Notes: generated by a model not told the origin, from the sequence alone. A stretch of DNA of 64,000 nt from Lophius americanus (GCA_037951165.1 JBBDHG010000104.1:298001-362000), one strand, 5' to 3'; shown: positions 24,224 to 36,435, numbered from the stretch's first letter. Numbers and translations: made by a program.

Positions 24224-24816
24224 GAGTGTCTGCAGACAAAGGAAAAGTGTTTATTTGAGAATCACTATGTGGCAGCCGTCATATCGTCAAGTTCCAAAAT
24301 AGATACTTGCGAATTCCTGCAGCAATAACAGGTAGAGGGACGTCGTAGCTGAACATGATGTAGGAGATGGCCAGGAAGTCCATGTAGCTCCGGTGGTTGG
24401 GCATCAGGATGACCGGATTCTCCTGAAGGGCTCCTTGGAGCTGCACAATGGGACAAATAAAAAATATCTTTTCAGCAGCAGGTCCAAGTAGAATCTGACC
24501 GAGGTGAAACTTCTGATGTTTTAATAAAATATCCAATCAAGACATAAGTCGGATTTTATTTCTAAAGTACATTCCATACAAATAAAATGTGTTTTGCAAA
24601 AAAAAACAAAAATTTTTTTTTAACCCTTCCTTGAATATACACACACACAAACATACAAATACATATACACACAAATGTACAAATACACAAACATACACAC
24701 ACAAACATTCAAATACACACACACACTCAAATGTAGAAATACACACATATATACACACACACATTCAAATATACACACACACACACATACAAATACATAT
24801 AGATACGAATGTACAA

Positions 24817-24910
<94 letters not shown>

Positions 24911-25914
24911 AAATGTACAAATACACACACACACACACACACTCTCAAATGTACAAATACACACAAACACAATCGTACAAATACACACAAACACAAACGT
25001 ACAACTTTCAGAATACACAACTTTAATCTCAGGATTCTGACTTTTATCACAGAATTCTGACTTAATTCTAAGAATTCTGACCAGAATTTGAAAAGATTTA
25101 TTACGTAGCCCTATACTGAGAGTAAAGTCAGAATTCTGAGAATAAAGTCCGAATTCTGAGCGTAAAGTCCGAATTCTGAGCGTAAAGTCCGAATTCTGAG
25201 AATAAAGTCCGAATTCTGAGAATAAAGTCCGAATTCTGAGCGTAAAGTCCGAATTCTGAGCGTAAAGTCCGAATTCTGAGAATAAAGTCCGAATTCTGAG
25301 AATAATATCCGAATTCTGAGCGTAAAGTCCGAATTCTGAGAATAAAGTCCGAATTCTGAGCGTAAACTCAGAATTCTGAGCGAAAAGACTATCTATATGT
25401 TTACAGATTACACTTCTGGTCGGTTATTTTGATGCTGACCGCGTTCAGTCCTTCCGGGTTGACGAAGACGCCGGTGAAGACTCTCTTCAACACCTTGGTG
25501 AGGGCGTAGGCCATCAGCCTGATGAAGCCCAGCTGCAGATTTTGAGACATTTCCTCCAAAATCCCACGAGCCTCCTCCCTCACCTCCTCCAACGATGACC
25601 CCGTCTCCGTGGCGATCTGCGAGGCAGCGCAGGATGATTGATGGCGTCAATTGCAGCAGGAAAGTGAAACTTTTTCGTCACAAATCCAAGCGTCTCACCT
25701 CCTTGGCCATGTAGCGAAGGTACTGGGACTCCAGCACGGCTTTGTTGAGGTCGGCGGTGGAGCAGGATGAGGCTCCCTTGTGAGGTCGGGGGTTGAACGT
25801 TCTGAGGGCAAAGCGAAGATCCATGTTTCGCTTCCTCTCCTCCAGTATATCCACCATCTCCTCCTCATCCTTCAGACCTGCTCCGCCTGGATCCCTGTAC
25901 TGGACCGTGAAGTT
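17741..25914 (-). CDS. gnpat: dihydroxyacetone phosphate acyltransferase (GNPAT), 5' partial
   Basis: Peroxisomal enzyme that acylates dihydroxyacetone phosphate, the first step of ether-phospholipid (plasmalogen) synthesis. Fifteen exons in transcription order: 25914-25699, 25616-25440, 24440-24311, 24155-24037, 23936-23861, 22955-22804, 22633-22503, 21503-21262, 19720-19463, 19378-19299, 19146-19006, 18385-18268, 18183-18090, 17957-17896 and 17793-17741. Lengths sum to 2049 nt with all phases closing (682 residues plus stop). Human GNPAT is 680 residues, and the initiator exon here was not found. Acyltransferase block I is NHRSYMD (24398-24378). Block II is SGAFFIRRAIGS. Block III reads EGLRSR (23906-23889) where human has EGTRSR. 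Other anchors are VPVSISYDRVLEESLL, HELLGVPKPRES, EKTLWLKKLV and DVFANEFIFVPG. Exon 3 ends at a GC donor. The C-terminus is PRL, a weak match to the PTS1 peroxisomal signal. Orthology is clear, but a divergent paralogue is possible. The last two small exons are the least certain. Confidence 0.9.
18618..18915. repeat. interspersed repeat A, copy 1
   Basis: Matches 31345-31635 in the same orientation over nearly 300 bases. Shared phrases are GAGACGCTGAAGTGGAAGGC, TTCTTTGATGTTTC, GAGAGATACTCAGA-like and GGCGGAGGTTT. It lies in a gnpat intron. It has no coding content and looks like a non-autonomous fish transposable element. Confidence 0.8.
20676..21165 (-). mobile_element. composite repeat with reverse-transcriptase fragment, copy 1
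   Basis: On the minus strand an AT-rich segment of about 250 bases (starting near AACCCTTTAATATCC) is followed by a coding piece that reads CGVPQGFVFGPLLFHIYMLL. This corresponds to the CGVPQGSILGPLLFSIYMLP segment of LINE reverse transcriptase. Both parts recur together at 32570-33065 and 47370-47910. It lies in the gnpat intron between 19720 and 21262; the rest of that intron is plain AT-rich sequence. Confidence 0.8.
21965..22245 (-). mobile_element. composite repeat with reverse-transcriptase fragment, copy 2 (decayed)
   Basis: Minus-strand sequence related to CGVPQGSILGPLLF is still recognisable at the DNA level (GGCGTCCCTCAGGGATCCAT, then a piece matching CTCTTTAGCATATACATGCT), but the frame is broken. 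It lies in the gnpat intron between 21503 and 22503. Confidence 0.7.
22286..22303. repeat. short (AT)n run
   Basis: AT dinucleotides in the same gnpat intron; nothing else is notable there. Confidence 0.8.
23025..23630. repeat. inverted-repeat element of the GGCGCCATTTG family, copy 2
   Basis: The right end, read in reverse, is GGCGCCATTTGTATCACATA followed by GATTTTAGCGGCAAAATTTTG. The left end is AAAAGTAGTTTTTGATGATT with ATTTTGCCACATTCAGCTC. The interior (CTGACGTCGGTG, ACCGAGTCATTTTC) matches the element at 42390-43150 in opposite orientation. It lies in a gnpat intron. Confidence 0.75.
24177..24222. repeat. (GA)n microsatellite next to a gnpat splice acceptor
   Basis: GA run beginning about 20 bases upstream (in the gene's direction) of the acceptor of the block II exon. 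On the coding strand it is a pure CT tract, so it may serve as the polypyrimidine tract. Confidence 0.9.
24635..25000. repeat. (CA)n microsatellite, long
   Basis: About 360 bases of CA repeats with scattered ATGTACAAAT interruptions; the purest part is roughly 24817-24907. Open frames here are simple His-Thr or Cys-Val repeats and are not genes. Confidence 0.95.
25016..25390. repeat. 20-bp EcoRI-palindrome array, copy 1
   Basis: About 15 exact or near-exact copies of a 20-base unit, GAATTCTGAGAATAAAGTCC, alternating with GAATTCTGAGCGTAAAGTCC. It directly follows the CA array in the gnpat intron between the exon ending at 25440 and the one starting at 24440. Confidence 0.95.
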
Positions 25915-27160
25915 CTGCTCACGTCATAGGCATTCAAATTAGAAAGTGTTGCACCTTTAAAGGTTTTAACAGAATGGCGAGGTGAGGGTGAGGGTGAAGG
26001 TGTAGATCTCGAACTGCTCTTAGAGACTTATCGTTAAATCATGTTTTACTCCAACAGTTTATATTTCACTCACTAGGTGGAGTTTTTTTTTTTTTAACGG
26101 AAAAATACTGTTGACATGACTTCACATTTAATTTGAGGAGTCCAATCAGAAGGGTTGCTTGTAAAACGCAGGGGATTTGGGGCTTTTTGGGGACCTAACC
26201 TTGCATTCCAGTTTCGTTGTCTGAGATATGTATGATACTATGTTATCATATTTCTGGGTTTGTTTCTGTTCTCACTCTTTTTTGGTTTGTTATTGATTCG
26301 GTTAAGATGATCGTTAAAAGTTAAGAAGGAGCAAAGCACAGAAATGGAAATAGTCATAAAATGCAATTCTTTTCAAATCATAATAAAATAAATAGAATAG
26401 AAGAAAAGTTAAGACCTTTAAAGAAGGAATAGGAGCTTGGATTGTTTTACTTAAACATCCTGTAACATATTCATATATATATATATATATATAAATATAT
26501 AATGAATGATCTTTATGCATAAAACACACATGATCACATTATCCGCTGATCTGCTCTAAGACCCACAGTATTAATGTTTTTCTAAGAGTTTTTTTGCCCA
26601 GAGTTTGTGCAGCTGAGACGTTCCGTTCTGTTAAGCAGCTCTTTCAGCAGATTATTGCCGAATAACAGTCTCAGAGTTTTTCTGCAAACACTTCTAACGG
26701 ATCGTGTTCATTCATTCTCCGCATCAGCACATCAGCTTCTGTCACGGTTAACTCTGCAAAAACAACCTGAGATGATTCCCCACGTGTTCTGGACCAACAA
26801 AACAAACTCACCGTCTCTGTCATTCTTCCCTGGAAACGAACTCGAACTCTCACAGGTGTCTGTCTTCATCCACTCTGCCTTCCATTCACTCATTCACTCG
26901 GGGAGTGCAGCACCCTGAGGCCCAAACCAATCGTGTTGCTGCGTTTTGGAAACTCCTCCCGCTCTTTGCGAGCGCAGATGTTTGCTCTGAAGTAACCCCT
27001 GACCCCAGAATCCAGGACGGACTGACATGTATTGTTTTTATTGTGGATATAAAATATAGATCTGTTTTTTTTTTTTCCTCATTTCTAATCTTTTTTCTAC
27101 CACTCTTCATATTCATCTGTATGGAAGAAGATTAGGGCCACATATGACTACCTGATAGAT
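25915..27160. other. upstream flank of gnpat; first exon not identified
   Basis: The gnpat initiator exon should lie here or further right, but I cannot pick it out. The stretch 26030-26215 matches part of repeat B near 38330-38425 (CATTTAATTTGAGGAGT, CAATCAG). An AT run is at 26475-26492. Confidence 0.5.
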
Positions 27161-27164
27161 ATAT

Positions 27165-27535
27165 GTGAATCCTGACTTTAATCTCAGAATTCTGACTTTG
27201 TTCTCAGAATTCTGACTTTATTCTCAGAATTTTGATTTAAATCTCAGTATTCTGACTTTATTCTCAGAATTTTGATTTAAATCTCATAATTCTGACTTTA
27301 TTCTCAGAATTCTGATTTTAATCTCAGAAGTATTACTTTATACTCAAAATACGGAGTTTAAACTCAGAATTCTGACTTTAAACTCAGAATTTTGACTTTA
27401 TTCTATGAATTCTGACTTCAATCTCAGAATTCTGAATTTATTCTAAGAATTCTGACTTTATTCTCAGAATTCTGACTTAATCTCAGAATTCTAACTTTAT
27501 TCTAAGAATTCTGACTTAATCTCAGCAATCTAAAG
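27165..27535. repeat. 20-bp EcoRI-palindrome array, copy 2 (opposite orientation)
   Basis: About 18 degenerate units of TCAGAATTCTGACTTTATTC, the reverse complement of the 25.0-25.4 kb array. Confidence 0.95.
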
Positions 27536-27734
27536 TAGAATGAATAACGTAGAATCTTTGTAAGTGCCTCAATTTACCACATTTAGATCAAAATGAAAAT
27601 ATAAACCTAAGATTTCAAGTGTCAACTCTAAATCTAATTATTAATGATACTTCATTATAAAAATATTTATTGGATAGATGCAATGTATACTCATTTAAAA
27701 TTAACTAATTTATTATAAATTAAATCCATAGGGA

Positions 27735-28145
27735 TCTTTTTATGGAAAACAACTCAAGGAGATAAAGCTCTCCCTGGTGTCAGAAATATACAACCGATCT
27801 CTCCTAAAATCAATCCAGTTCTTCCTCGCACTAAGGTCTATGCAGGTATACAATTTGAAAATGATCCATGAAATAGCTTTTTAGTAATGCACAGAAGTGA
27901 GTTATGAGTTAAACTCCCTCTAGTGGGTAAAACATGAACTACTAGAGTAAAATAAAATATTCACACGATAGAACTGAAGTAGATACGTACGCACCAAATC
28001 TGGACTAAATCCGACAGGCTGGAAATTATGGCCGAAATCTTTTTGGAGATAAAGCTAACCCTAATTTTGGAAATATGTTATCCATCTTTCTTAAAATCAG
28101 CCCAATTCTTCCTCGCACTAAACTAAGGGCCTGACTTCTTCTCCC
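27735..28145. repeat. interspersed repeat B, forward copy
   Basis: Two partial copies in a row. Each holds GGAGATAAAGCT, then AAATCAATCCAGTTCTTCCT (or AAATCAGCCCAATTCTTCCT), then CGCACTAA. Related copies are at 39640-39995 (same orientation) and 37865-38430 (reverse). Confidence 0.75.
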
Positions 28146-28349
28146 ACCGCTGTAATGAAGATAAAACAGGACCATGTACCAAGATTTCCTCTTTATTTCA
28201 GATTGTTTTCACAATGTTTGACAGTGAACCGATCAAAAGAAGTAGTGGATGGAATAAAAGAACAAACCATTCACAGTTACCAGCTACGAAAAACATAACA
28301 TGGTTTCAGGTTATTTTAGCTCTTTCATGGAAAGAATAACGACAGCGTG

Positions 28350-28378
28350 TAGAATCACACACACACACACACACACAG

Positions 28379-28410
<32 letters not shown>

Positions 28411-28412
28411 GC
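28350..28412. repeat. (CA)n-(TA)n compound microsatellite
   Basis: CA run passing into TA. The flanks between gnpat and lpin1 show no gene. Confidence 0.9.
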
Positions 28413-28578
28413 ATATCCTATTTCATGAACACACTCAAATATACTTTATTCACCGGAGACAATGATGAGCACTTTTGAAAATGATTCTCGGTTTAAGTTC
28501 TATGGCCTTGTGTAATATGTAGAATATATAAACATACAGAATCCTTTGGAATTATCTTTAAACGGGTCAAACACAAAG

Positions 28579-28587
28579 CTCTCTCTC

Positions 28588-28622
<35 letters not shown>
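28579..28622. repeat. (CT)n microsatellite
   Basis: CT run in the gnpat-lpin1 interval. Confidence 0.9.
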
Positions 28623-28624
<2 letters not shown>

Positions 28625-28629
28625 GCTGT

Positions 28630-30842
28630 GGAGAGTCGGAGAAGAGTTTACAAATTAGGGTTTTGCATGAAATGATTGTTCGCGGAATGAACGGCAGCAG
28701 CTCTTCCCGGAAAAGAACCAATGGACGTACGATGGAACACGAGTGTAAACACGTACCGAGTCAGTACCTGACGGGGAGAGTACATAAAATGTGAGTAAAG
28801 TGAGTAAATAAAATGCACTTAGCACTTAAGGGGAATATATTGTCTATATAAAGAATGGAAAAGTCACTAAAGTAACTGTTTTATAGTGTAACTGCGTGGA
28901 TAAATGAAAATACATTTCAAGAAGGCCACCAAACACATGATATGAAAAATAAAAAAAATATTTCAGCCATTTATGTTGTTTCAGAGACATCACAAAGGTT
29001 GTGCTCTGTGTTCTCTTGTCGGCAGCAATAAATATTCATTTTTGCACCTTAATGTTTTATCAGGCTTCATTTCCTCATCATCTTTTAAATATCCAGCTGC
29101 ATAGATGTTCATTCATTCAGTCATTGTGCAACTTAGGACAGCTAGTAATACTGATTTCAGACGGAATAAGAATTCATGCTGATTCACGTTTTGAACTGAA
29201 AAAGGTTAAACAAATTATACATTTTATTTGGCACAAGTTGAAGTAACTTGCTTTGTGATGGTGACACAGTGAGGTTGTTTTTTTTTACGTGATGCACTTG
29301 TGAAAAGATAACTGCATTATCTGTAAAATAGAATATGCAACTGTCAGCGCAACTGCAACCCGTATTCTAAAAAGGCTGGGACGAATATATATAATAATGT
29401 ATTTTAAAAGGACACGGAAAGTTGCTTGAATGCTAAAAAAAATAATTAAACCCACGTAGATCATTGACCTGGTTTACATGTTAACAGTATGAAAGGTTTC
29501 GTTGTTCACAAGCGAGGATTGGGGGAGTACGGAGGCTGAGAGCGGCCATAGTGGCAGACTATTATTATTATTATTATTATTATTATTTTCTGAATGTTCA
29601 TCAGAGATCAGGAGTCTAATAGCTGTATTAAGAGATTTACGATGAAAATCTTGCAATGTTCGTCCTGTTTTTTACGCCTCGCTTAACTTCTGTGTTTTGC
29701 GATCATGTGACTTAGAATAAAAACCTTAATCGGCATTGTGATAACAACAAATTATACTTAATAACGGCTCAGGCGTTTCCATTATTGATAAATGCAGCGG
29801 ATTTTACGTCGATCAATGTCTACCACCGGCAGAAACATCTTTTACAGCTGCTCTTTGACCGGTGTGTACACGTTGCCATGGCGACACGGGAAGTCTATTT
29901 GCAATAAATTCCATTGGTGGCAGTTCTCTTAAGCACATTTAACACACTTTGATTGCTGTGGCTTTCGTTGCTGGGTTTGTTAAGGTCGTTATAAGATACA
30001 TTTAATGCCACTGTATTCCCCAAGAGGAGCTGGAGAGCGATGCTGGTGAGAGGGATGTCTGGAAATTCCCTTTCTTAGCAGGCTACCATAGAAAATGGAC
30101 GGATGTTTGGATGATTTTTTCAGCCACTGTTCCCTCAGATTTATTACCTAGGTTGTGCTTGTGGTGTCGCCATGGCAACTGTAATATAGGTGCTTGATTG
30201 TTTCATAATAATGAGATAATTAACTTGTTATATCAAGAAAACGGTCAATTTTTTTCCTGCGATAACGAGATAATTATCCCGTATAGGGGAAAATTATGTC
30301 GCTATCGCGAGAAAAACAACCAAAGCTAGTTATCTGCAACCATGGCCCTTCTCAGCTTCCATAGGTGAGGTGTACCACACTTTGAAAACACAATTGTCAA
30401 AAAGAATGCAGCACAGCGTCATTACACTGTCGGGAAATGTTTCCAAATAATTGCATTTTGATTTTATTTATATTTTGGACTGCATCCAAACTTTTTTAGA
30501 ATTGAGGTTGTGGAAATTTTTAGCAACAATATAATGCAAAATATAATGACTTAAAATACAATCTTTCCTGAGCTTCTCGATTACATATTTATACATCTAG
30601 TGAGAAGGCTACAGACACCAATTCTTCATAAAAGTGCGCTTACATCCGTCTTGTGCGTTTTCAGATTATTGCCGGCAGATTAGCGTTCTAATGTAGCGCC
30701 CTACTGTCCGCCGCTAAGATGTACGAGTTCATATCACACACCTGTAACCGTCCCAATGATTGCTACATCTCAGACACACTATCAGTCAGTCAGTCGGTCA
30801 GTGCTCTGCCTGTGAGGGAGATGCTCAGCAGGCCACAGCTAG
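28630..30842. other. region downstream of lpin1, probable 3' UTR plus intergenic
   Basis: No coding exon recognised. Part of it is likely the lpin1 3' UTR; mammalian LPIN1 has a long one. Minus-strand AATAAA candidates fall at 30463-30468 and 28192-28197. An (ATT)n run is at 29560-29588. At 30205-30315 there is a palindromic patch (GATAACGAGATAATT, then TATCGCGAGAAAAA) typical of decayed fish DNA transposons. Confidence 0.5.
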
Positions 30843-33729
30843 TCAGCTGGCCGGGCTGGGGGTGTGTGGAGGCGTCGTTCCCTGATGATCCACACGGGGG
30901 AGCTGCTGCCTCCAGTAGGTGAAGTGGCTGAAGGTGTCAGAGCAGGGGAAGTCTGAGGAAGAGGCTCGCACCTTCAGAGGAAACACGTGGTCCACCACCT
31001 CACCCAGACGCACATAACTGAACAGTGGAGAGGAGGAGACATCACTCAGAATTAGAAACACGGGTTCTGCTGGGGCTTGGAAAAGAAAAACAAACATAGT
31101 GTGTGAAGAAAAATCAGCCTTCTGGAGTCATTTACTCTGCGAGGAGGCTATATTTTAACTCCTGTGTATTTGTGTTTGTTTGACTGTTTGTGAGGAGATA
31201 ACAGGAAAACTACTAGGATGGGTTGCATCAAATATTAGCGTTAGATTTTGGTGTATCCTAGAGGTGATGGCATTTTGGTGACTTTTGCTGGATTTAAAAT
31301 TGAAAAGAATATAATAATAAGCCATTTTGAGTACTAACGTCACGATATGGCTATTGCTGGCTTTGTGCCGTTGATTCCTTTGATGTTTCTTTAGGGGCGG
31401 AACTAGAGGTTTAGTGGGCTGAACAGAGACGCTGAAGTGGAAGGCACAGGAGAGGACTACAGATCATTGAAGAGATACTCAGATATCTTGTTGGAGTTAT
31501 CCGTAGATTTAGAGGCTGGCAATAACTCCGACATTAATGGAGAAATCTTCAGGAACTGTTCTGTGACCTAAGGTACTGTTGTGCCTTGGCGGAGGTTTGA
31601 GCTCTCTGAGTGTTTCCTGCAGTCAGCAAAGTAGGCTGTGGTGATGCCCCGAGGTGTGAATGGGACAACAATGGTGGATGGCATGTAGTTTTGGCTGTTT
31701 TTTTATGATGGCTTTATGTTTTGTGACTTCTCATGTGACCGATATTATTTCCTGATTTTAGATTTCTTTTATCGCACATCACTCAGCTCACCTCAAATAA
31801 CTTATTTTCAACAATCCTTATGTCATTTGGTCGTTTTTTCTTTTTAAACTACACTGATTTGCAAGACAAGGTAAATCTAGCGTCAACGTTAAAAATCATA
31901 TTTCAAAATCCAATTTGAGATATGTAAAGACATTTTAAGGCCTAAAATCCAGAATATTATATTTTACACTCTTTAAGACGAGCAGGCTAAACCTTTATTT
32001 CTGAAGTTTTCACCATGTTCCCCCCTGTAAAGAATCATGGAAGCGGGATGCAAGACTTACGATGAGATATTGGTCTTGGCGTGCTCCTGCACAAGTTCAC
32101 CCTTTGGGTTGACGGTAAAAATCCTGTTCAGCGGCACTCCCATTTCTTTATAGGAATACACATCCTGCAAAAATGCATGAGGATTGAATCCAGAGTCATA
32201 AATGCTCATTCAAATTCAGCTTTTCCAAAAATGACATGCATTTATAATACAAATAACTGTAACTTCTAACCAGGATAATTCAGAGTAACAACCTTCAACC
32301 TTTAGCCAATGTGTCTGACTGATGTATAAAATAAAAGCCCATTAATTGTTCTTATTTACCGTAGGTCTGTTGCCAAACGCTGCGTAGAAGGGCTGTTGGT
32401 TGGGGTAGAAGAGATTCTTGATGTCATTGAGGCATTCTACCTTGAATTTCTCTGGTTTCTTCTCGATCACCTCCCTGTCAAACACACACAGAGCAACAAA
32501 CCATCAACTCTGCTGTTGTTTCAGTCACAGCGACACCTTCATTTTCTTTCACTGTTTCACTATCTCTTCTAGAAAAAACGTGTGCCGCCGGACTGAACCT
32601 GTTTATAATATGACCCAGTGGCAGCATGTATATGCTAAAGAGTAAGGGGCCAAGGACGGAGCCCTGGTGGTCACCACAGGCCAAAGGGGCCACCCAGGAG
32701 GGGGTATTAACCATGGCTGGTGAGAAAGTCCTATTTTATAAGTAGGATTTTCTTTTTGTCATGTGAGGACTTACCCGAAAGAATGATTTAATTTGATACA
32801 CCCAAAAAACAAACACGCTTTACCAAAAGGTTGCGATAATCGAATTAAAAGTGACCATTTTTCCGTGAAATACAAAATCCCATCATTAAATAATTCAAAA
32901 TAAATCAGATTTTTTTTTTAACTGTTAGAAACATTCAATTTATAATCCTATGGTAAATTTAGGGTGTCTAAGATATTGATATAAATATAATATCAATAAA
33001 CAAAACATCAAATCTCCATAGCTTCTTCTTTTTCTTGGTGTGGACATCAAAGGGTTGATGTAGAAAACATGTGTGTGTCTGTGTGACAGACCTGTGCAAA
33101 GCTGAGAAGAGGCTGCTGGGGCTGAGGAGGACCGGGCCCATGGGCAGCATGGTGCCTCTCTCATTGACCCAGTGGAGGTAGCCTCTGGTCATGTCGGCCA
33201 TACCGATGGCTCGAGCTGAACAGTACAGGAACTTGTAGCCATTTCTGAGGGGGAGACAGACAGAAGACAGAAAGTACAAATGTATAAATAAATATGAATG
33301 AGTTTGATTCTGGGCTATCTGAAAAAAAAACAACTGGATGAGTTCTGAGAAAGCTGTGTCTCAATGCTGACGGTGTGTTCAATGACTGCTTACTGGCTGA
33401 CTTTGTGGTAGAGGTGTGCAATGCCCTGGTGGGTCCAGTCTTTCCCCAGTGTGGGCAGGATGTGACCCAGTGTGTCGGACCTGTAAACAAACACACATGA
33501 GTGATTGTTGCATTTAGTATTGTTATTATTAATACTATTATTATTAATAACAATGATCATGATTATCATATTATTATTAGAATTTGTATTAATAATATTA
33601 ATAATAACAATTATTATTATTATAATATATTATTATTATTACTTTTATTATTAATAATCAATGATTAGGATTATCCTATTATTATTAATAATATAACTAA
33701 TTAAAATAATTATGATTATTGTTATGATT

Positions 33730-33796
<67 letters not shown>

Positions 33797-36435
33797 TAAT
33801 AATAAAAATAATAATAATAAAAATGTATTTTTTAAATATTTCCAAACTGAGCTCCACATGTTCATGTATAAAATTCCACATACCTGGTGATGGTTCCATC
33901 AATGTCAGAGATAATGATCTTGTCGTCCCAGTTCCAGAGGTAGATGGTTCCCTGACAGCGACACGTTCCCTGGTACTGAGTGGTGACACTGAACACAACG
34001 TCATTAGGACCATCCTGCAGCTTGAGCGACAGCTGTATGTGTTTGTGTGTGTGTGTGTGTGGTTGTGTGTGAAGGAGAGACACAAAGAAAGAGAAATAAT
34101 TGATGAAGGACGGCCATAAATAATTAAAAACCCTGAAACTCTGAAACTCTGTGTTCGATCCAAACTCCTCACCAGCTGCTCTGAGGAGAGTCTGAGGGTT
34201 TTCTTGTAAGACACAGTTCCTGGTGTGAAGCCAGTTTCTGAGTGGACGGTGGGGGAGCCTTGTATTGCCCCCCTGGGGTCTTCATCGCTGGAGGACGACT
34301 CCTCTTTATGTCTGGAATCAGACGGGTTAACAGTGTTTAAAAGAATGCCCTTCAGGATGTTCAGCCTTTGTACAGATTTTGTCCAACGGCCGTGTTTCGA
34401 GGTTCATTACCTGCTTGCCATTTTGGCAGCCTGCTCAGCGGAGCCGCAGTGTCCTCGCTCAGAGGCCGAATCCTAGAGGAGGAGGAACCCTGTTTATCTG
34501 CTGCGTTTATTTGCTTTACAATCAACAGAGGAGGTAGTTTAGATTTAATAACCAGGTCTGAAATTACCGATTTGGCGCTGCTGTTTCTGCCTCGCCAGGA
34601 GAACCACCACCTCCCCGTTTTCTTAGGCATCTTGTCCTTCATGATGTTTTCCACGGCAGTCTGGAGTGGAGCACACACCCCAAAAAAAAAAAACACAAAA
34701 CACAACCCAACATTTAAAAAAACAAACAAAGAAAACAAAAAAAAAAGACTGTAAATCAACAAACAGTAAAAACAGAAACAACAACGCTTCAGCGCTCTGA
34801 GTGAAGGGAGGGAATGCAAGCCTATGATGTCGGAGGAAGAGTGAGGAGGATGAAGTAAACAGAAGAGGATATAAGATGTGAAAACTAGAGCGTATCCATC
34901 ATACAGAGCTGTAGAGCAGCACGCCAGTCAGACAAGAGAGAAGAAACTCTAAGACTGAGTGGAGGTAAATCAGGCAGGAGGACTGATGATGCATGGATAC
35001 CGTACAGAAGGAGGGAGCGATGAAAGAAGAGGGATGGAGACAGAAGGAAAGACAAAGATTAACAACCAACATAAAGTCTGTGTGAACCTGCAACAACAGA
35101 ACATTTAGGTTGTTGTTTATACAGTTTGTACAGAACGGGTAAGTTATGTACGGAAAAGCTTTGCTGTCATGGCAGAAAATGAAACAAATTTTAAATTTTC
35201 ATATAATGGAAATGTATATATATAACTTATAATGTCATAACCTGAAAATTATCACGTCAAATTGTGAAAAAACATAGCGTGAAAAACCACTTTCACATTA
35301 TAACATGAACATTTCCATGTAAAAATTTTATAACGTGAGTTTTATGATATTTTAACCTGTTAATGATTTTTTATTTTTTATTTTCTGGCATGACAGCTTA
35401 AGCCTTTCCGTAGTTATGCAATAAAATGATTGTAAGATTGTAAGTATGAACCATTTGGTAGTAAACAGTGATGATGTATTTTGTGGGCGGAGTAATACTG
35501 AGATTTTAGTATACAAATCAAAAATTAATATAAATATGATTTATTTTATATTATATAAAATATATTATATATTAAAATACTCAAATAAGAGAATATCTCA
35601 TATACTTAATAAGAATTGAGTATATTTCCACGTTAAATGTTGTGTTTACTTGATTTGTTGTGTTTATTTAATCATTTTTTTCTGCTCACAAACTGTATGT
35701 GCAAAAACACAGAATGCAGTAATGCTGTTGGCCAAAAGGGGGAGCCACGAATCCCAAAGAACCTGCAGCTCCAGTCATTAATATCTGTGCTGTGTATCAA
35801 TTTCTTACTTTTGGCAGTGGTTTCTGGAAGGCTTGCATAGCCAGCATGAGCGGAGCAGCAGAGCTCCAATTATAGTACCTGAGAAAGAAAACAACATTTA
35901 TCTTTATATCTTACATGATATAAACAAAAAAACAAACAAAAAAAAAAACGTTTTGTTGGCTTATCGTCTTTTCAAAGCGTTTTTAATCACAAGGGTCTTA
36001 CTTGGAGCCAATTTTCACGACTAGATTAGGGTCATCGATGATGGAGGGGTTCTCTGCAAACTGCTGGTAAGAGATTATCTTCTCGTGGAACTGTTCTGTA
36101 ATGACCCAAACACATTTAATCGTTTCACAGCTCACACTACGCAGCCTTTTGGTTGCGTCGGTGAGAATCATACCTTGAGTTATCTCCCTGTTGTCGGTGA
36201 GTCCTCCGCACAAAGAGATGGCAATAGTCGGCAAGTCCGTCATGAGGTCACAGTTGCTGTCCACGCCGCTATCCCCTCCAGAACTGACCGACTGTGGGGA
36301 CAGGCTGGTGTTGTGGAGGCCCGGGTCTGAGACGCTCCTCACTGCTGCTCCACCATCGCTGCAGAGGAGAGGAATTCTTTAGAAGGTCCAGAGCTAGATC
36401 TCGCTCTGATCCACACGCATCAGAGAGAGGGATGC

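Noticed and set aside
24300..24330. Cloning-linker contamination (adjacent PstI and EcoRI sites in GCTGCAGGAATTC)
   Set aside because: The bases code the expected GNPAT residues IAAGI in frame, so a natural origin is more likely, although this is worth keeping in mind when checking the odd splice site.
24589..25060. His-Thr and Cys-Val repeat proteins on both strands
   Set aside because: These are translations of the (CA)n microsatellite.
25134..25385. Possible CRISPR array (regular 20-base repeats)
   Set aside because: Units are directly adjacent with no unique spacers; it is a simple tandem repeat in a vertebrate intron.
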